From Blastococcus sp. CT_GayMR19 (GTDB taxonomy: Bacteria; Actinomycetota; Actinomycetes; Mycobacteriales; Geodermatophilaceae), in assembly GCF_004570385.1 (NCBI RefSeq), contig NZ_SPQL01000007.1:181732-245731 (forward strand): a stretch of DNA of 64,000 nt, read 5' to 3'. Below the pieces are notes generated by a model. That model had not been told where the DNA came from. It saw only the letters and a list, made by a program, of their open reading frames with translations, and searched no databases. The position numbers were made by a program, and so were the translations under genes. This document shows, piece after piece, positions 1-6,938 of this stretch (its first letter is position 1; each line of letters opens with the position of its first letter).

Positions 1-298
1 CCGAGACGAACGCGCCGCCCACGCCCCAGATCACGAACCCGGCGGCGAAGACCCAGAAGCCGGGCGCGACCGTCCACACGACGAAGGCGAGCGCCTGCAG
101 GACCGACGCCAGGACGACGGCGCCGCGGCGCGACCAGGCATCGGCGAGCGCGCCCGCCGGCACCTCGGTGACCAGCGCCGTGACCGACCAGATCGCGAAC
201 AGCACGGAGATCTGGGCGTCGGACAGCCCCGTGTCGAGGAAGAGCAGCGCGTAGAGCGGGTAGTACGGCACCAGCTCGGACAGCGCGGCCCAGCCCAC
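1..298 (-). CDS. MFS transporter, N-terminal part (runs off the window)
   Basis: Minus-strand reading gives about 99 residues typical of the start of a major facilitator protein. A first helix (ALSELVPYYPLYALLFLDTG) is followed by a second containing SVTALVTEVPAGALAD and SRRGAVVL, which matches the loop 2-3 signature GxLaDrxgrr. Two more hydrophobic stretches follow before the window edge. The start is uncertain: a stop lies shortly upstream and the first usable codon is a GTG at 298 without a good ribosome binding site, so a leaderless start or an undetected frameshift is possible. The substrate cannot be told from this part. It is divergent from the small membrane gene at 418. Confidence 0.7.
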   Translation of the reverse strand, partial: MGWAALSELVPYYPLYALLFLDTGLSDAQISVLFAIWSVTALVTEVPAGALADAWSRRGAVVLASVLQALAFVVWTVAPGFWVFAAGFVIWGVGGAFVS

Positions 299-405
299 GG
301 CCAGCCGGGCGAGTGGGCGTGCGGTAGGAGGGAGTCGGTCGGGCGACGGACGTCAACGGAACGGCATGCCGGGACTATGGACCGGGGACGGGTGCCGGGC
401 AAGCC

Positions 406-411
406 GATAAT
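406..411 (+). promoter_or_regulatory. -10 hexamer of a probable leaderless promoter
   Basis: GATAAT lies exactly six bases before the GTG at 418. This is the spacing expected if transcription starts at the start codon, and no Shine-Dalgarno sequence is present. The same arrangement recurs at several other genes in the window. Confidence 0.5.
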
Positions 412-417
412 CCTTCC

Positions 418-771
418 GTGACCGGCTCCGGACCTGCTCGCGGTGCCTGGCTCGCGGTCGTCGCCGTGAACGCGGTCCTCGCGGTCGCCGCCGCGTTCGT
501 GCTCGTCCCCTGGCTCATCCTCGTGGCGGTCCTGCTCGCCGCTCTCGGGATGGGATCGGTGGACCCGGCGCTGGTGGACGACGGCCTCGCCCCCTGGGTG
601 GTGGCGGCCCTCGCCGGAACCGCGCTCTACGCCGCCGTCGCCCTCTCGGTGAACCTCCTGGTGGTGCGCCGGACCCGGTTGCGGGGCAGGCCCTGGCTCC
701 TCGTCGCCGCGGTCGTCACCGTCGCCGTGGCCGGCCCGCTGGCGGTGTACTTCACGCCCGGCCTCTGGTGA
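418..771 (+). CDS. small integral membrane protein, unknown function
   Basis: 117 residues with three predicted membrane segments: about 12-45, 60-82 (WVVAALAGTALYAAVALSVN) and 93-113. A short basic stretch (RRTRLRGR) separates the last two. I recognise no family and no catalytic motif. The GTG start has no ribosome binding site but sits six bases after GATAAT, so it is probably leaderless. It is followed by a GDT1-type transporter about 80 bp downstream on the same strand. Codon use is ordinary for the window, so it is likely a real gene. Confidence 0.65.
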   Translation: MTGSGPARGAWLAVVAVNAVLAVAAAFVLVPWLILVAVLLAALGMGSVDPALVDDGLAPWVVAALAGTALYAAVALSVNLLVVRRTRLRGRPWLLVAAVVTVAVAGPLAVYFTPGLW

Positions 772-854
772 GCTCCGCGTCCTCGATTACCGTGGCGCAC
801 TGACGAGAAGAACTGCCCGAGCCCCGCCCGGCAGTGCCGAGTGGAGGAGTTCGA

Positions 855-1451
855 GTGGTCCTGACGGTCATCGCGACCGCGTTCATCCTGGTGCTGCCGG
901 TCGAGCTGCCCGACAAGACGCTGTTCGCCACCCTCGTGCTGGCCACCCGGTTCGCGCCGCTGCCGGTCTTCGTCGGCGTCGGCACCGCGTTCGGGCTGCA
1001 GGTGGCCATCGCGGTCACCGCCGGCTCGCTGCTCTCGCTGCTGCCGGAGGCGCTGGTCAGCGGCGTGGTGGCACTGCTCTTCCTGGTCGGCGCCGTGATC
1101 CTCTGGCGCAGCGCGAACGAGGGCCCGGAGGACGACGACCTGGCCGAGACCCCCACGGACCCGTCGTTCCTGCGGGCGGCGGCGATCTCCTTCGGCGTCC
1201 TGTTCGCCGCCGAGTGGGGCGACCTGTCCCAGCTGGCCACCGCCGGGCTCGCGGCCCGCTACGACGAGCCGTTCTCGGTGTTCGCCGGCGCCTGGGCCGC
1301 GCTGCTCGTGGTCTCCGGCCTGGCGGTCTTCCTCGGCCGGAAGCTGGCCGACCGGCTGCCGATCCCGCTCATCCGGCGGGTGGCGGCCGGGTTGTTCCTC
1401 GTCTTCGCCGTCCTCGCCGCGATCGAGACGGTCCGCACCCTCACCGCCTGA
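855..1451 (+). CDS. GDT1/TMEM165 (UPF0016) family cation transporter
   Basis: 198 residues, about six membrane helices in two homologous halves. Each half carries the acidic signature of the UPF0016/GDT1 family: ELPDKT near residue 18 and EWGDLSQ near residue 122 (family consensus E-x-G-D-K/R-S/T). Bacterial members export manganese or calcium; the acidic motifs line the cation path. The GTG at 855 was chosen over an in-frame GTG at 834 because GGAGG at 843-847 is well placed for it. The second motif has L where K or R is usual, so ion specificity is open. Confidence 0.85.
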   Translation: MVLTVIATAFILVLPVELPDKTLFATLVLATRFAPLPVFVGVGTAFGLQVAIAVTAGSLLSLLPEALVSGVVALLFLVGAVILWRSANEGPEDDDLAETPTDPSFLRAAAISFGVLFAAEWGDLSQLATAGLAARYDEPFSVFAGAWAALLVVSGLAVFLGRKLADRLPIPLIRRVAAGLFLVFAVLAAIETVRTLTA

Positions 1452-1495
1452 GATCCGAACGGGGCCCGGCGCCGGCAGTGGCACCATGGGCCGCG

Positions 1496-2464
1496 ATGGA
1501 GCCGGCCGTGCAGGTGAGCGAGCTGGTCAAGCGCTATCCCGGCCGGCCCACGAACGCCGTCGACGGCATCTCCTTCACCGTCGAGCGCGGTGAGGTGTTC
1601 GGCCTGCTCGGCCCCAACGGCGCCGGGAAGACGACGACGATCGGCGTCCTCACCACCCGGGTGCTGCCGACGTCGGGGAGCGCGAGCGTGGCCGGGGTCG
1701 ACGTCGCCGCCGACCCGGTGACGGCGCGCAGCCGGCTCTCCGTCGTCCCCCAGCGGCCCAACCTCGACCGCGCGCTCACCGCCCGGCAGAACCTGGTCTT
1801 CCACGCGGCCTACCACGGCATCGGGCGGGCCGAACGCAACCGCCGGGCCGACGCCCTGCTCGAGCAGCTGGGTCTCGGCGACCGCGGCAAGGACAAGGTG
1901 GACAACTATTCGGGCGGCATGGCGCAACGGCTGCTCATCGCCCGTGCGCTCATGCACGCCCCGCAGGTGATCTTCCTCGACGAGCCGAGCACCGGCCTCG
2001 ACCCGCAGGCCCGGCTGTTCGTCTGGGACCGCGTACGCGAGCTCCGGGACGGCGGGGTGACCGTCGTCCTGACCACGCACGACATGGACGAGGCCGCGGC
2101 GCTGACCGACCGGGTCGGGATCATGGACCACGGGAAGCTGCTGGCCCTCGACACCCCGGCGGCGCTCACCCGCTCGCTGCCGGGCAGCGCCACGCTGGAG
2201 GTCGACGTCGAGCGCGCCGAGGACGACACCGACGACGACGTCCTCACGGCGCTGGCGAAGCTCTCGGCTGCCGAGCGCGTGGAGCCGGTGGCCGACGCCG
2301 GCGCGCTGCGGGCCCGCATCTACCTCTCCGGGGACGCCGCCGCGCTGGTCGGGCCGGTCTCGGACACGCTGACCGCCCGCAGGGCGCGCCTCACCGGCGT
2401 CCGGATCGGGGAGCCGAGCCTCGAGGACGTCTTTCTCAGCCTGACCGGACGGGAGCTGCGATGA
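1496..2464 (+). CDS. ABC transporter ATP-binding protein, DrrA/daunorubicin-resistance type
   Basis: 322 residues. One nucleotide-binding domain with Walker A GPNGAGKTTT (near residue 44), Q-loop VVPQRPN, signature NYSGGMAQR, Walker B VIFLDEPSTGLDP and switch H in TTHDMDEA. The C-terminal extension ending GEPSLEDVFLSLTGREL is characteristic of the DrrA/CcmA exporter subfamily. It pairs with the permease gene that starts inside its stop region (ATGA overlap), forming a two-gene ABC-2 export system. The ATG at 1496 is the first start that leaves a normal N-terminus (MEPAVQVSELVKRYPG). The substrate is unknown; drugs, lipids or polysaccharides are typical. Confidence 0.9.
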   Translation: MEPAVQVSELVKRYPGRPTNAVDGISFTVERGEVFGLLGPNGAGKTTTIGVLTTRVLPTSGSASVAGVDVAADPVTARSRLSVVPQRPNLDRALTARQNLVFHAAYHGIGRAERNRRADALLEQLGLGDRGKDKVDNYSGGMAQRLLIARALMHAPQVIFLDEPSTGLDPQARLFVWDRVRELRDGGVTVVLTTHDMDEAAALTDRVGIMDHGKLLALDTPAALTRSLPGSATLEVDVERAEDDTDDDVLTALAKLSAAERVEPVADAGALRARIYLSGDAAALVGPVSDTLTARRARLTGVRIGEPSLEDVFLSLTGRELR

Positions 2465-3267
2465 GCCTGGTCGCGGACGTGGGGGCGCCGACGGCGCCGA
2501 ACATGGGCCGGGCGTTCCGGGCCCTGCTCTGGCGCGACGTGTTCGTCACCGGCCGGGAGCTCGTCCCGTTCCTCCTCCAGGTGGTGCTGCAGCCGGTCTT
2601 CCTGCTGTTCGTGTTCGGCAAGGTGCTCGTCCAGCTGGGGTTCGCCACGAGCGAGTACTCCGACGTCCTGCTGCCGGGCGTGATCGCGCTGACCGCGTTC
2701 CTCACCGCGCTGCAGACCACCGCGTTCCCGCTGGTCATCGACTTCTCCTACACCAAGGAGATCGAGGACCGGCTGCTCGCGCCGCTGCCCACCTACCTGG
2801 TGGCGGTCGAGAAGATCGTGTTCTCGCTGCTCCGGGCGCTGGTCGCCGCCGTCGTCATGTTCCCGATCAGCCTGTGGGTGCTCGGCTCGCTGCCGGTGCG
2901 CTGGTCCGACGTCCCGGTGCTGTTCCTCTTCCTCGTGCTGGGTTCGCTGGTGGGGGCGTGCGTCGGCATGACCATCGGCACGTTCGTCACGCCGAACCGG
3001 ATCAACGTGGTGTTCGCCGTCGTCCTCACGCCGCTGCTCTTCACCGGCTCGACGCAGTTCCCCTGGCAGTCGCTGGACTCGCTGCGCTGGTTCCAGGTGG
3101 TCTGCGCGATCAACCCGCTGACCTATGTGAGCGAGGCGCTGCGGGCCCAGATGGCGCCGGGGGTGCCGCACCTGCCGCTGTGGGTCTGTGCGCTGGCGCT
3201 GCTGGGCTTCCTCGCCGTCTTCGGGATCGGCAGCCTGATCGGGTTCCGCCGCAGGGCGCTGGACTGA
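2461..3267 (+). CDS. ABC-2 type permease, DrrB-like
   Basis: 268 residues, six membrane helices, belonging to the ABC-2 transporter family. N-terminal cytoplasmic segment (AFRALLWRDVFVTGRELVPF), then hydrophobic segments, with the family motif region INPLTYVSEALR before the last helix. The start overlaps the ATP-binding gene by four bases (ATGA), so the two are translationally coupled and probably form one exporter. No regulator lies in the immediate neighbourhood. Confidence 0.88.
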   Translation: MSLVADVGAPTAPNMGRAFRALLWRDVFVTGRELVPFLLQVVLQPVFLLFVFGKVLVQLGFATSEYSDVLLPGVIALTAFLTALQTTAFPLVIDFSYTKEIEDRLLAPLPTYLVAVEKIVFSLLRALVAAVVMFPISLWVLGSLPVRWSDVPVLFLFLVLGSLVGACVGMTIGTFVTPNRINVVFAVVLTPLLFTGSTQFPWQSLDSLRWFQVVCAINPLTYVSEALRAQMAPGVPHLPLWVCALALLGFLAVFGIGSLIGFRRRALD

Positions 3268-3273
3268 CTGCTC

Positions 3274-3279
3274 TAGCCT
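3274..3279 (+). promoter_or_regulatory. -10 hexamer of a probable leaderless promoter
   Basis: TAGCCT is placed six bases before the GTG at 3286. No Shine-Dalgarno sequence fits in the six-base gap, so a leaderless mRNA is likely. Confidence 0.5.
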
Positions 3280-3285
3280 GCGGGC

Positions 3286-3732
3286 GTGGAATTCCGGGCG
3301 ACGATCATCCTCGGTGGCAAGACCGCGACCGGCATCGAGGTCCCCGCCGTCGTCGTCGAGGAGATGGACGCCGGCAAACGCCCACCGGTCGTCGTGACGC
3401 TCGGCGGCTACACCTACCGGACGACGGTGGCGCCGTACACCGGGGCGTACTTCATCCCGCTGGCCGCTGAGCACCGCCAGGCCGCCGGGGTGGTGGCGGG
3501 TGACGAGGTCGACGTGCGGATCGAGCTCGACACGGCGCCGCGCGAGGTGCCGGTGCCCGACGATCTCGCCGCCGCCTTCGACGAGCCGGCCAGGGCCGCG
3601 TTCGACGGTCTCGCCTACACGCACCAGAAGGAGTGGGTGCGCTGGGTCGAGGAGGCGAAGAAGCCCGAAACCAGGACCGCCCGGATCGAGAAGACCGTCG
3701 AGTCGTTGCGCGCGGGCAGGAAGACGCGGTAA
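3286..3732 (+). CDS. DUF1905 plus YdeI/OmdA-like protein
   Basis: 148 residues. The N-terminal about 85 residues form the DUF1905 beta-barrel (EFRATIILGGKTATGIEVP ... VTLGGYTYRTTVAPYTGAYFIPL). The C-terminal half (PDDLAAAFDEPARAAFDGL ... RIEKTVESLRAG) matches the short helical bacteriocin-protection (YdeI or OmpD-associated) module. The two domains are often fused in actinobacteria. The biochemical role is not established; the family name comes from weak genetic data in enterobacteria. GTG start with TAGCCT six bases upstream. Confidence 0.8.
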   Translation: MEFRATIILGGKTATGIEVPAVVVEEMDAGKRPPVVVTLGGYTYRTTVAPYTGAYFIPLAAEHRQAAGVVAGDEVDVRIELDTAPREVPVPDDLAAAFDEPARAAFDGLAYTHQKEWVRWVEEAKKPETRTARIEKTVESLRAGRKTR

Positions 3733-3821
3733 CGGCACCCCGGGGCGTCGATACGGCTGTGCCGGTCCGGACCGCAGGGCTAGCGTCGGGCCTCACCAGC
3801 TCGTCCCGGAGGAGGCCTGCC

Positions 3822-4211
3822 GTGCCCGTGATCCCGGACCTGCCGTGGACGGCGAAGGACATCGGCCCCGGCCCCGGCGTCGTCTACGTCACCCACCTGC
3901 ACCTGCGCCGGCTGCGCGACGTCCCCGCCTTTCTCCGGACGAGCCGGGCGATCCGCACGCAGACGATGGCCAGCCCCGGCGCCCGCTCCCTCCTGCTCCG
4001 GGCGCAACCGCTGGCGCGCCGCTTCACGACGGTGTCGTGGTGGGACGACGAGCCGTCGGCCCGGGCGTTCGTCCGTACCGATCCGCACCGGGCGGCGATG
4101 AAGCGCTGGCGACCCGAGATGCGGTACTTCAGCAACCGCGCGCTGCCCGGGACCGCGGGAGAGGTCCCGACGGTGACCGAGTCGGTGGCCCGGGCGGCTA
4201 GGGGAGCGTAG
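3822..4211 (+). CDS. small dimeric alpha-beta barrel protein (monooxygenase-like), tentative
   Basis: 129 residues. The layout (VVYVTHLHLRRLRDVPAFLR, then RFTTVSWWDDEPSARAFVR and AAMKRWRPEMRYF) resembles ferredoxin-like folds of the antibiotic-biosynthesis-monooxygenase or spheroidene-monooxygenase type, in which a strand is followed by a helix and a conserved W near the second strand. No catalytic residue can be assigned, so a non-enzymatic role is possible. GTG 3822 is chosen for its strong GGAGGAGG at 3808-3815. TAGCGT at 3781 could be its -10 box. It overlaps the convergent dehalogenase gene by 14 bp. Confidence 0.6.
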   Translation: MPVIPDLPWTAKDIGPGPGVVYVTHLHLRRLRDVPAFLRTSRAIRTQTMASPGARSLLLRAQPLARRFTTVSWWDDEPSARAFVRTDPHRAAMKRWRPEMRYFSNRALPGTAGEVPTVTESVARAARGA

Positions 4212-5073
4212 GGATCCAGTCGGCCAGCGCCCGGCCGATCTCGTGCGGGGCGTCCTCGGGGACGAAGTGGCTGCCCGTGACGGTCACCTCGGTCAGCGAC
4301 GGCCAGGTGCGCACCAGCTCGCGCTGCCGGCCGACGAGGATCGACCCCGGTTCGGCGTCGATGAAGAGCTTGGGCACGTCGCTGGTCGCCAGCCAGTCCC
4401 GGTAGCGGATCACGACCTCGTGCACCTCGGGCGGCTCGTTCTCCATCGGGATCTGCCGCGGCCAGTCGAGGGTGGGCCGGCGGTCGTCCCTCGTCCGGAA
4501 CGGTTCCCGGTAGCGCTCGTGCGCCTCGGGGGTCAGCCCGCGGGCGACCGACGCCGGGAGGATCCGCTCGACGAAGACGTTCTTGTCCAGCACGGCGGCC
4601 TCGCCGTCCTCGCTGCGCATGAGCTGGAAGATCTTCCGGGCGTCGGCCGGCCAGTCGTCCCAGGTCAGCGGCGTGACGATCGCCTCGGTGAAGGCGATGC
4701 CGCGCACCCTCTCCCGGTGCCGCTCCGCCCAGTCGAAGCCGAGGGCGGAGCCCCAGTCGTGCAGGACGAGCGTGACGCGGTCGCCGAGGTCGAGGCGGTC
4801 GAGCAGCTCACCCAGGTAGGCGGCGTGGGTGGCGAGCGTGTAGCTGCCGGGGAGCTTGCCCGACTCGCCCATCCCGATCAGGTCGGGGGCGATGCAGCGG
4901 CCGAGGTGCTGCACGTGCGGGATCACGTTGCGCCAGAGGTAGGACGACGTGGGGTTGCCGTGCAGGAAGAGGATCGGGTCGCCGGTGCCGACGTCGACGT
5001 AGGCCATCTCGGCGTCCCTGACGCTCATCCGCGTGCGGGGGAACGGGTCCTCGGGCGAGACGTCGTCGGCCAT
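4198..5073 (-). CDS. dhaA: haloalkane dehalogenase (HLD-II type)
   Basis: 291 residues, alpha/beta hydrolase. The key positions coincide with the DhaA/HLD-II enzymes: oxyanion and halide residue N40 in HGNPTSSYLW, nucleophile D106 and halide-binding W107 in VLHDWGSALG, acid E130 in FTEAIV, and the base His near 269 in GSHFVPED. Such enzymes hydrolyse carbon-halogen bonds of haloalkanes to alcohol plus halide in the cytoplasm. The ATG at 5073 begins MADDVSPEDPFP and gives the usual family length; a longer upstream reading is unlikely. It is divergent from a TipA-like MerR regulator whose operator lies in the shared 95-bp gap, so joint control is plausible. The substrate is unknown and may not be halogenated. 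Confidence 0.88.
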   Translation of the reverse strand: MADDVSPEDPFPRTRMSVRDAEMAYVDVGTGDPILFLHGNPTSSYLWRNVIPHVQHLGRCIAPDLIGMGESGKLPGSYTLATHAAYLGELLDRLDLGDRVTLVLHDWGSALGFDWAERHRERVRGIAFTEAIVTPLTWDDWPADARKIFQLMRSEDGEAAVLDKNVFVERILPASVARGLTPEAHERYREPFRTRDDRRPTLDWPRQIPMENEPPEVHEVVIRYRDWLATSDVPKLFIDAEPGSILVGRQRELVRTWPSLTEVTVTGSHFVPEDAPHEIGRALADWIPTLP

Positions 5074-5108
5074 GACGGCGATCCTCACACGTCGTCCCGA
5101 CATTGCAC

Positions 5109-5139
5109 TTGACCCTGACGCAACGTCAGGCTGCACGCT
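5109..5139 (+). promoter_or_regulatory. MerR-type promoter and operator
   Basis: A -35 element TTGACC at 5109-5114 is followed by a 19-bp spacer, the over-long spacing typical of MerR-activated promoters. Inside it lies the perfect dyad CCTGACG-CAA-CGTCAGG at 5114-5130. The -10 (CACGCT, 5134-5139) is poor, again usual for this class. The site points at the regulator gene at 5168, suggesting autoregulation, and may also influence the divergent dehalogenase gene. Confidence 0.8.
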
Positions 5140-5167
5140 CGTCCCCGTCAGAGAGAGGAGGACGCCG

Positions 5168-5920
5168 ATGAACGTGGGAGACGTGGCCGCGTTGGCCGGC
5201 ATCACGGTGCGCACGCTGCACCACTACGACCGGATCGGGCTGCTGTCGCCGTCCGGGCGGACGGCGGCCGGCTACCGGCAGTACTCGCCGGCCGACCTGG
5301 ACCGGCTGCACCAGGTGCTGCTGTACCGCGAGCTCGGGTTCCCCCTCGAGGAGGTGGCGACCCTGCTGGACGACCCGGCGGCCGACCCGGAGGCGCACCT
5401 GCGCCGGCAGCACGCGCTGCTGCGGGATCGGCTGGACCGGACGTCGGCGATGGTCGCGGCCGTCGAGAAGGAGATGGAGTCGCGAGCGATGGGGATCTCA
5501 ATGACCCCGGAGGAGCGGTTCGAGGTGTTCGGCGAGCACGACCCGGCGCAGTACGACGCCGAGGTGGAGGAGCGCTGGGGCGAGACGGAGGCGTACGCGC
5601 AGTCGAAGCGGAAGACGGCGGCGTACTCCAAGGACGACTGGCTCGCGATCAAGGCCGAGCAGGAGGAGATCGGGAGCCGGTTCGTCCGGGCGCTGCAGTC
5701 GGGCGCCGCGCCCGATTCCGAGGAGGCCATGGACGTCGCGGAGGCGCACCGGCAGTCGATCAGCCGCTGGTTCTACGACTGCTCGCCCGAGATGCACGCC
5801 GGCCTGGGCCGGATGTACGTCGAGGACGAGCGGTTCACCGCGACCTACGAGGCGATGGCACCCGGCCTGGCGCAGTACGTCAGCACGGCCAACCAGGCCA
5901 ACGCCGCCCGCCAGGGGTGA
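5168..5920 (+). CDS. MerR family regulator with TipAS ligand domain
   Basis: 250 residues. N-terminal winged-helix HTH of the MerR type (MNVGDVAALAGITVRTLHHYDRIGL then GYRQYSPADLDRLHQ), a long coiled dimerisation helix (about 75-108), then a TipAS antibiotic-recognition domain (MTPEERFEVFGEHDP to the end, with YDCSPEMHAGLGRMYVEDERF). TipA-like proteins bind hydrophobic or peptide-like drugs and activate their own promoter by untwisting a 19-bp spacer; exactly such a promoter lies upstream. ATG 5168 follows GAGAGGAGG. TipAL can also start internally to make TipAS alone; M109 or M113 could serve, but this is not shown. Confidence 0.88.
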   Translation: MNVGDVAALAGITVRTLHHYDRIGLLSPSGRTAAGYRQYSPADLDRLHQVLLYRELGFPLEEVATLLDDPAADPEAHLRRQHALLRDRLDRTSAMVAAVEKEMESRAMGISMTPEERFEVFGEHDPAQYDAEVEERWGETEAYAQSKRKTAAYSKDDWLAIKAEQEEIGSRFVRALQSGAAPDSEEAMDVAEAHRQSISRWFYDCSPEMHAGLGRMYVEDERFTATYEAMAPGLAQYVSTANQANAARQG

Positions 5921-5935
5921 TCGCCCCGGCAAGCG

Positions 5936-5983
5936 TGTGCGCTGACGCCCCGTTCTGAGCCTGGGACGGGGCGTCAGCGCACA
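5936..5983. terminator. strong bidirectional hairpin between convergent genes
   Basis: Perfect 18-bp inverted repeat (arms 5936-5953 and 5966-5983, core GCTGACGCCCC) with a 12-base loop, in the gap between the MerR gene and the convergent methyltransferase. It has no T-tract, as usual in GC-rich actinobacteria. Confidence 0.75.
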
Positions 5984-5998
5984 TCGTCGGGGCGTCGG

Positions 5999-6793
5999 TC
6001 ACACGCGGATGAGCAGTTCGCCGTGCAGCATGCCCAGCCAGCCGTCGTCCGCCTCCGACCAGCGCAGCCACGCGTCGGCGATCTCCTCGAGCTCGGCGGT
6101 GGTCGCCAGTCCGTAGGCCACCGCCTGCTCGGCGAAGGACGACGCCGTCGCACGGCCCGCCCACGAGCGGCCCCACCACTCCCGCTCGTCGGGCGAGGAG
6201 AAGCAGTACGTGCTCGCCGTCGCGACGGTGTTCCGCAGCTCGGCGGCGTGAGCCCACGACACGAGCCGTCGCCCCGCATCGGGCTCGGCATCGTTGCGGC
6301 GGGCGACGCGGGAGTAGAGGTCGAGCCAGCGGTCGAGGCCGGGATCCGCCGGGAACCAGGTGGTGGCGGCGTAGTCGACGTCCCGCACGGCGACCACTCC
6401 TCCCGGTCGGCACACCCGGGCCATCTCGCGCAGAGCCGCGACCGGGTCGGTCAGGTGCTGCAGCACCTGATGCGCGTGGACGACGTCGAACGAGTCCCTC
6501 GCCGCATCGAGGGCGTACACGTCGCCGACCTCGAAGGTCACCTGGACGCCGGCGCGCTCGGCCGCGGTCCGGGCCTCGGCGAGCGGGTCCGCGGAGACGT
6601 CGATCCCCACGACCCGGCCGGGTGCCACGCGCGCCGCCAGATCGACCGTGATGGTGCCCGGCCCGCAGCCGACGTCGAGCAGATCCAGCCCGGGCCTCAG
6701 AACGGGCAGCAGGTAGGCAGCGGAGTTCTCGGCGGTCCGCCGGCGGTGCGACTGCAGCACCGGCTCCGCGTGCCCGTGGGTGTAGATGTCCAC
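5999..6793 (-). CDS. SAM-dependent methyltransferase, UbiE/class I type
   Basis: 264 residues. Motif I LLDVGCGPGTITVDLA near residue 38, motif II with acidic GIDVSADPLAEAR, then VGDVYALDAARDSFDVVHAHQVLQHL (motif IV/V region) and CRPGGVVAVRDVDY (post motif). This is the pattern of small-molecule class I methyltransferases related to UbiE/MenG. The C-terminal 100 residues carry several aromatic residues and may form the substrate lid. The acceptor is unknown. The start is the GTG at 6793 (VDIYTHGHAEP); the ribosome binding site is weak. It lies downstream of glpD on the same strand but is separated from it by a palindromic repeat, so it is probably transcribed on its own. Confidence 0.85.
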   Translation of the reverse strand: MDIYTHGHAEPVLQSHRRRTAENSAAYLLPVLRPGLDLLDVGCGPGTITVDLAARVAPGRVVGIDVSADPLAEARTAAERAGVQVTFEVGDVYALDAARDSFDVVHAHQVLQHLTDPVAALREMARVCRPGGVVAVRDVDYAATTWFPADPGLDRWLDLYSRVARRNDAEPDAGRRLVSWAHAAELRNTVATASTYCFSSPDEREWWGRSWAGRATASSFAEQAVAYGLATTAELEEIADAWLRWSEADDGWLGMLHGELLIRV

Positions 6794-6860
6794 CCCGCGA
6801 GTCTGGTCCGTCCGTCCCGTCCAACGGAACCGTCGTCCCAAGCAGTGAGAGCGTCCGCCG

Positions 6861-6932
6861 GCATTGCGGGCGTTGTGCTGACATTGCGCGTGCTGCAGCA
6901 CTGCCAACGGTGGAACAGCACCCGCAATGCGC
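6861..6932. repeat. family C palindromic repeat, copy 1
   Basis: About 72 bp, starting GCATTGCG and ending CGCAATGC, with the central block CTGCAG. The two halves are imperfect inverted copies. Copies 2 and 3 lie at 37785-37856 and 45374-45446. This copy sits just after the glpD stop codon, where it could act as a terminator. Confidence 0.75.
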
Positions 6933-6938
6933 GGCGGC

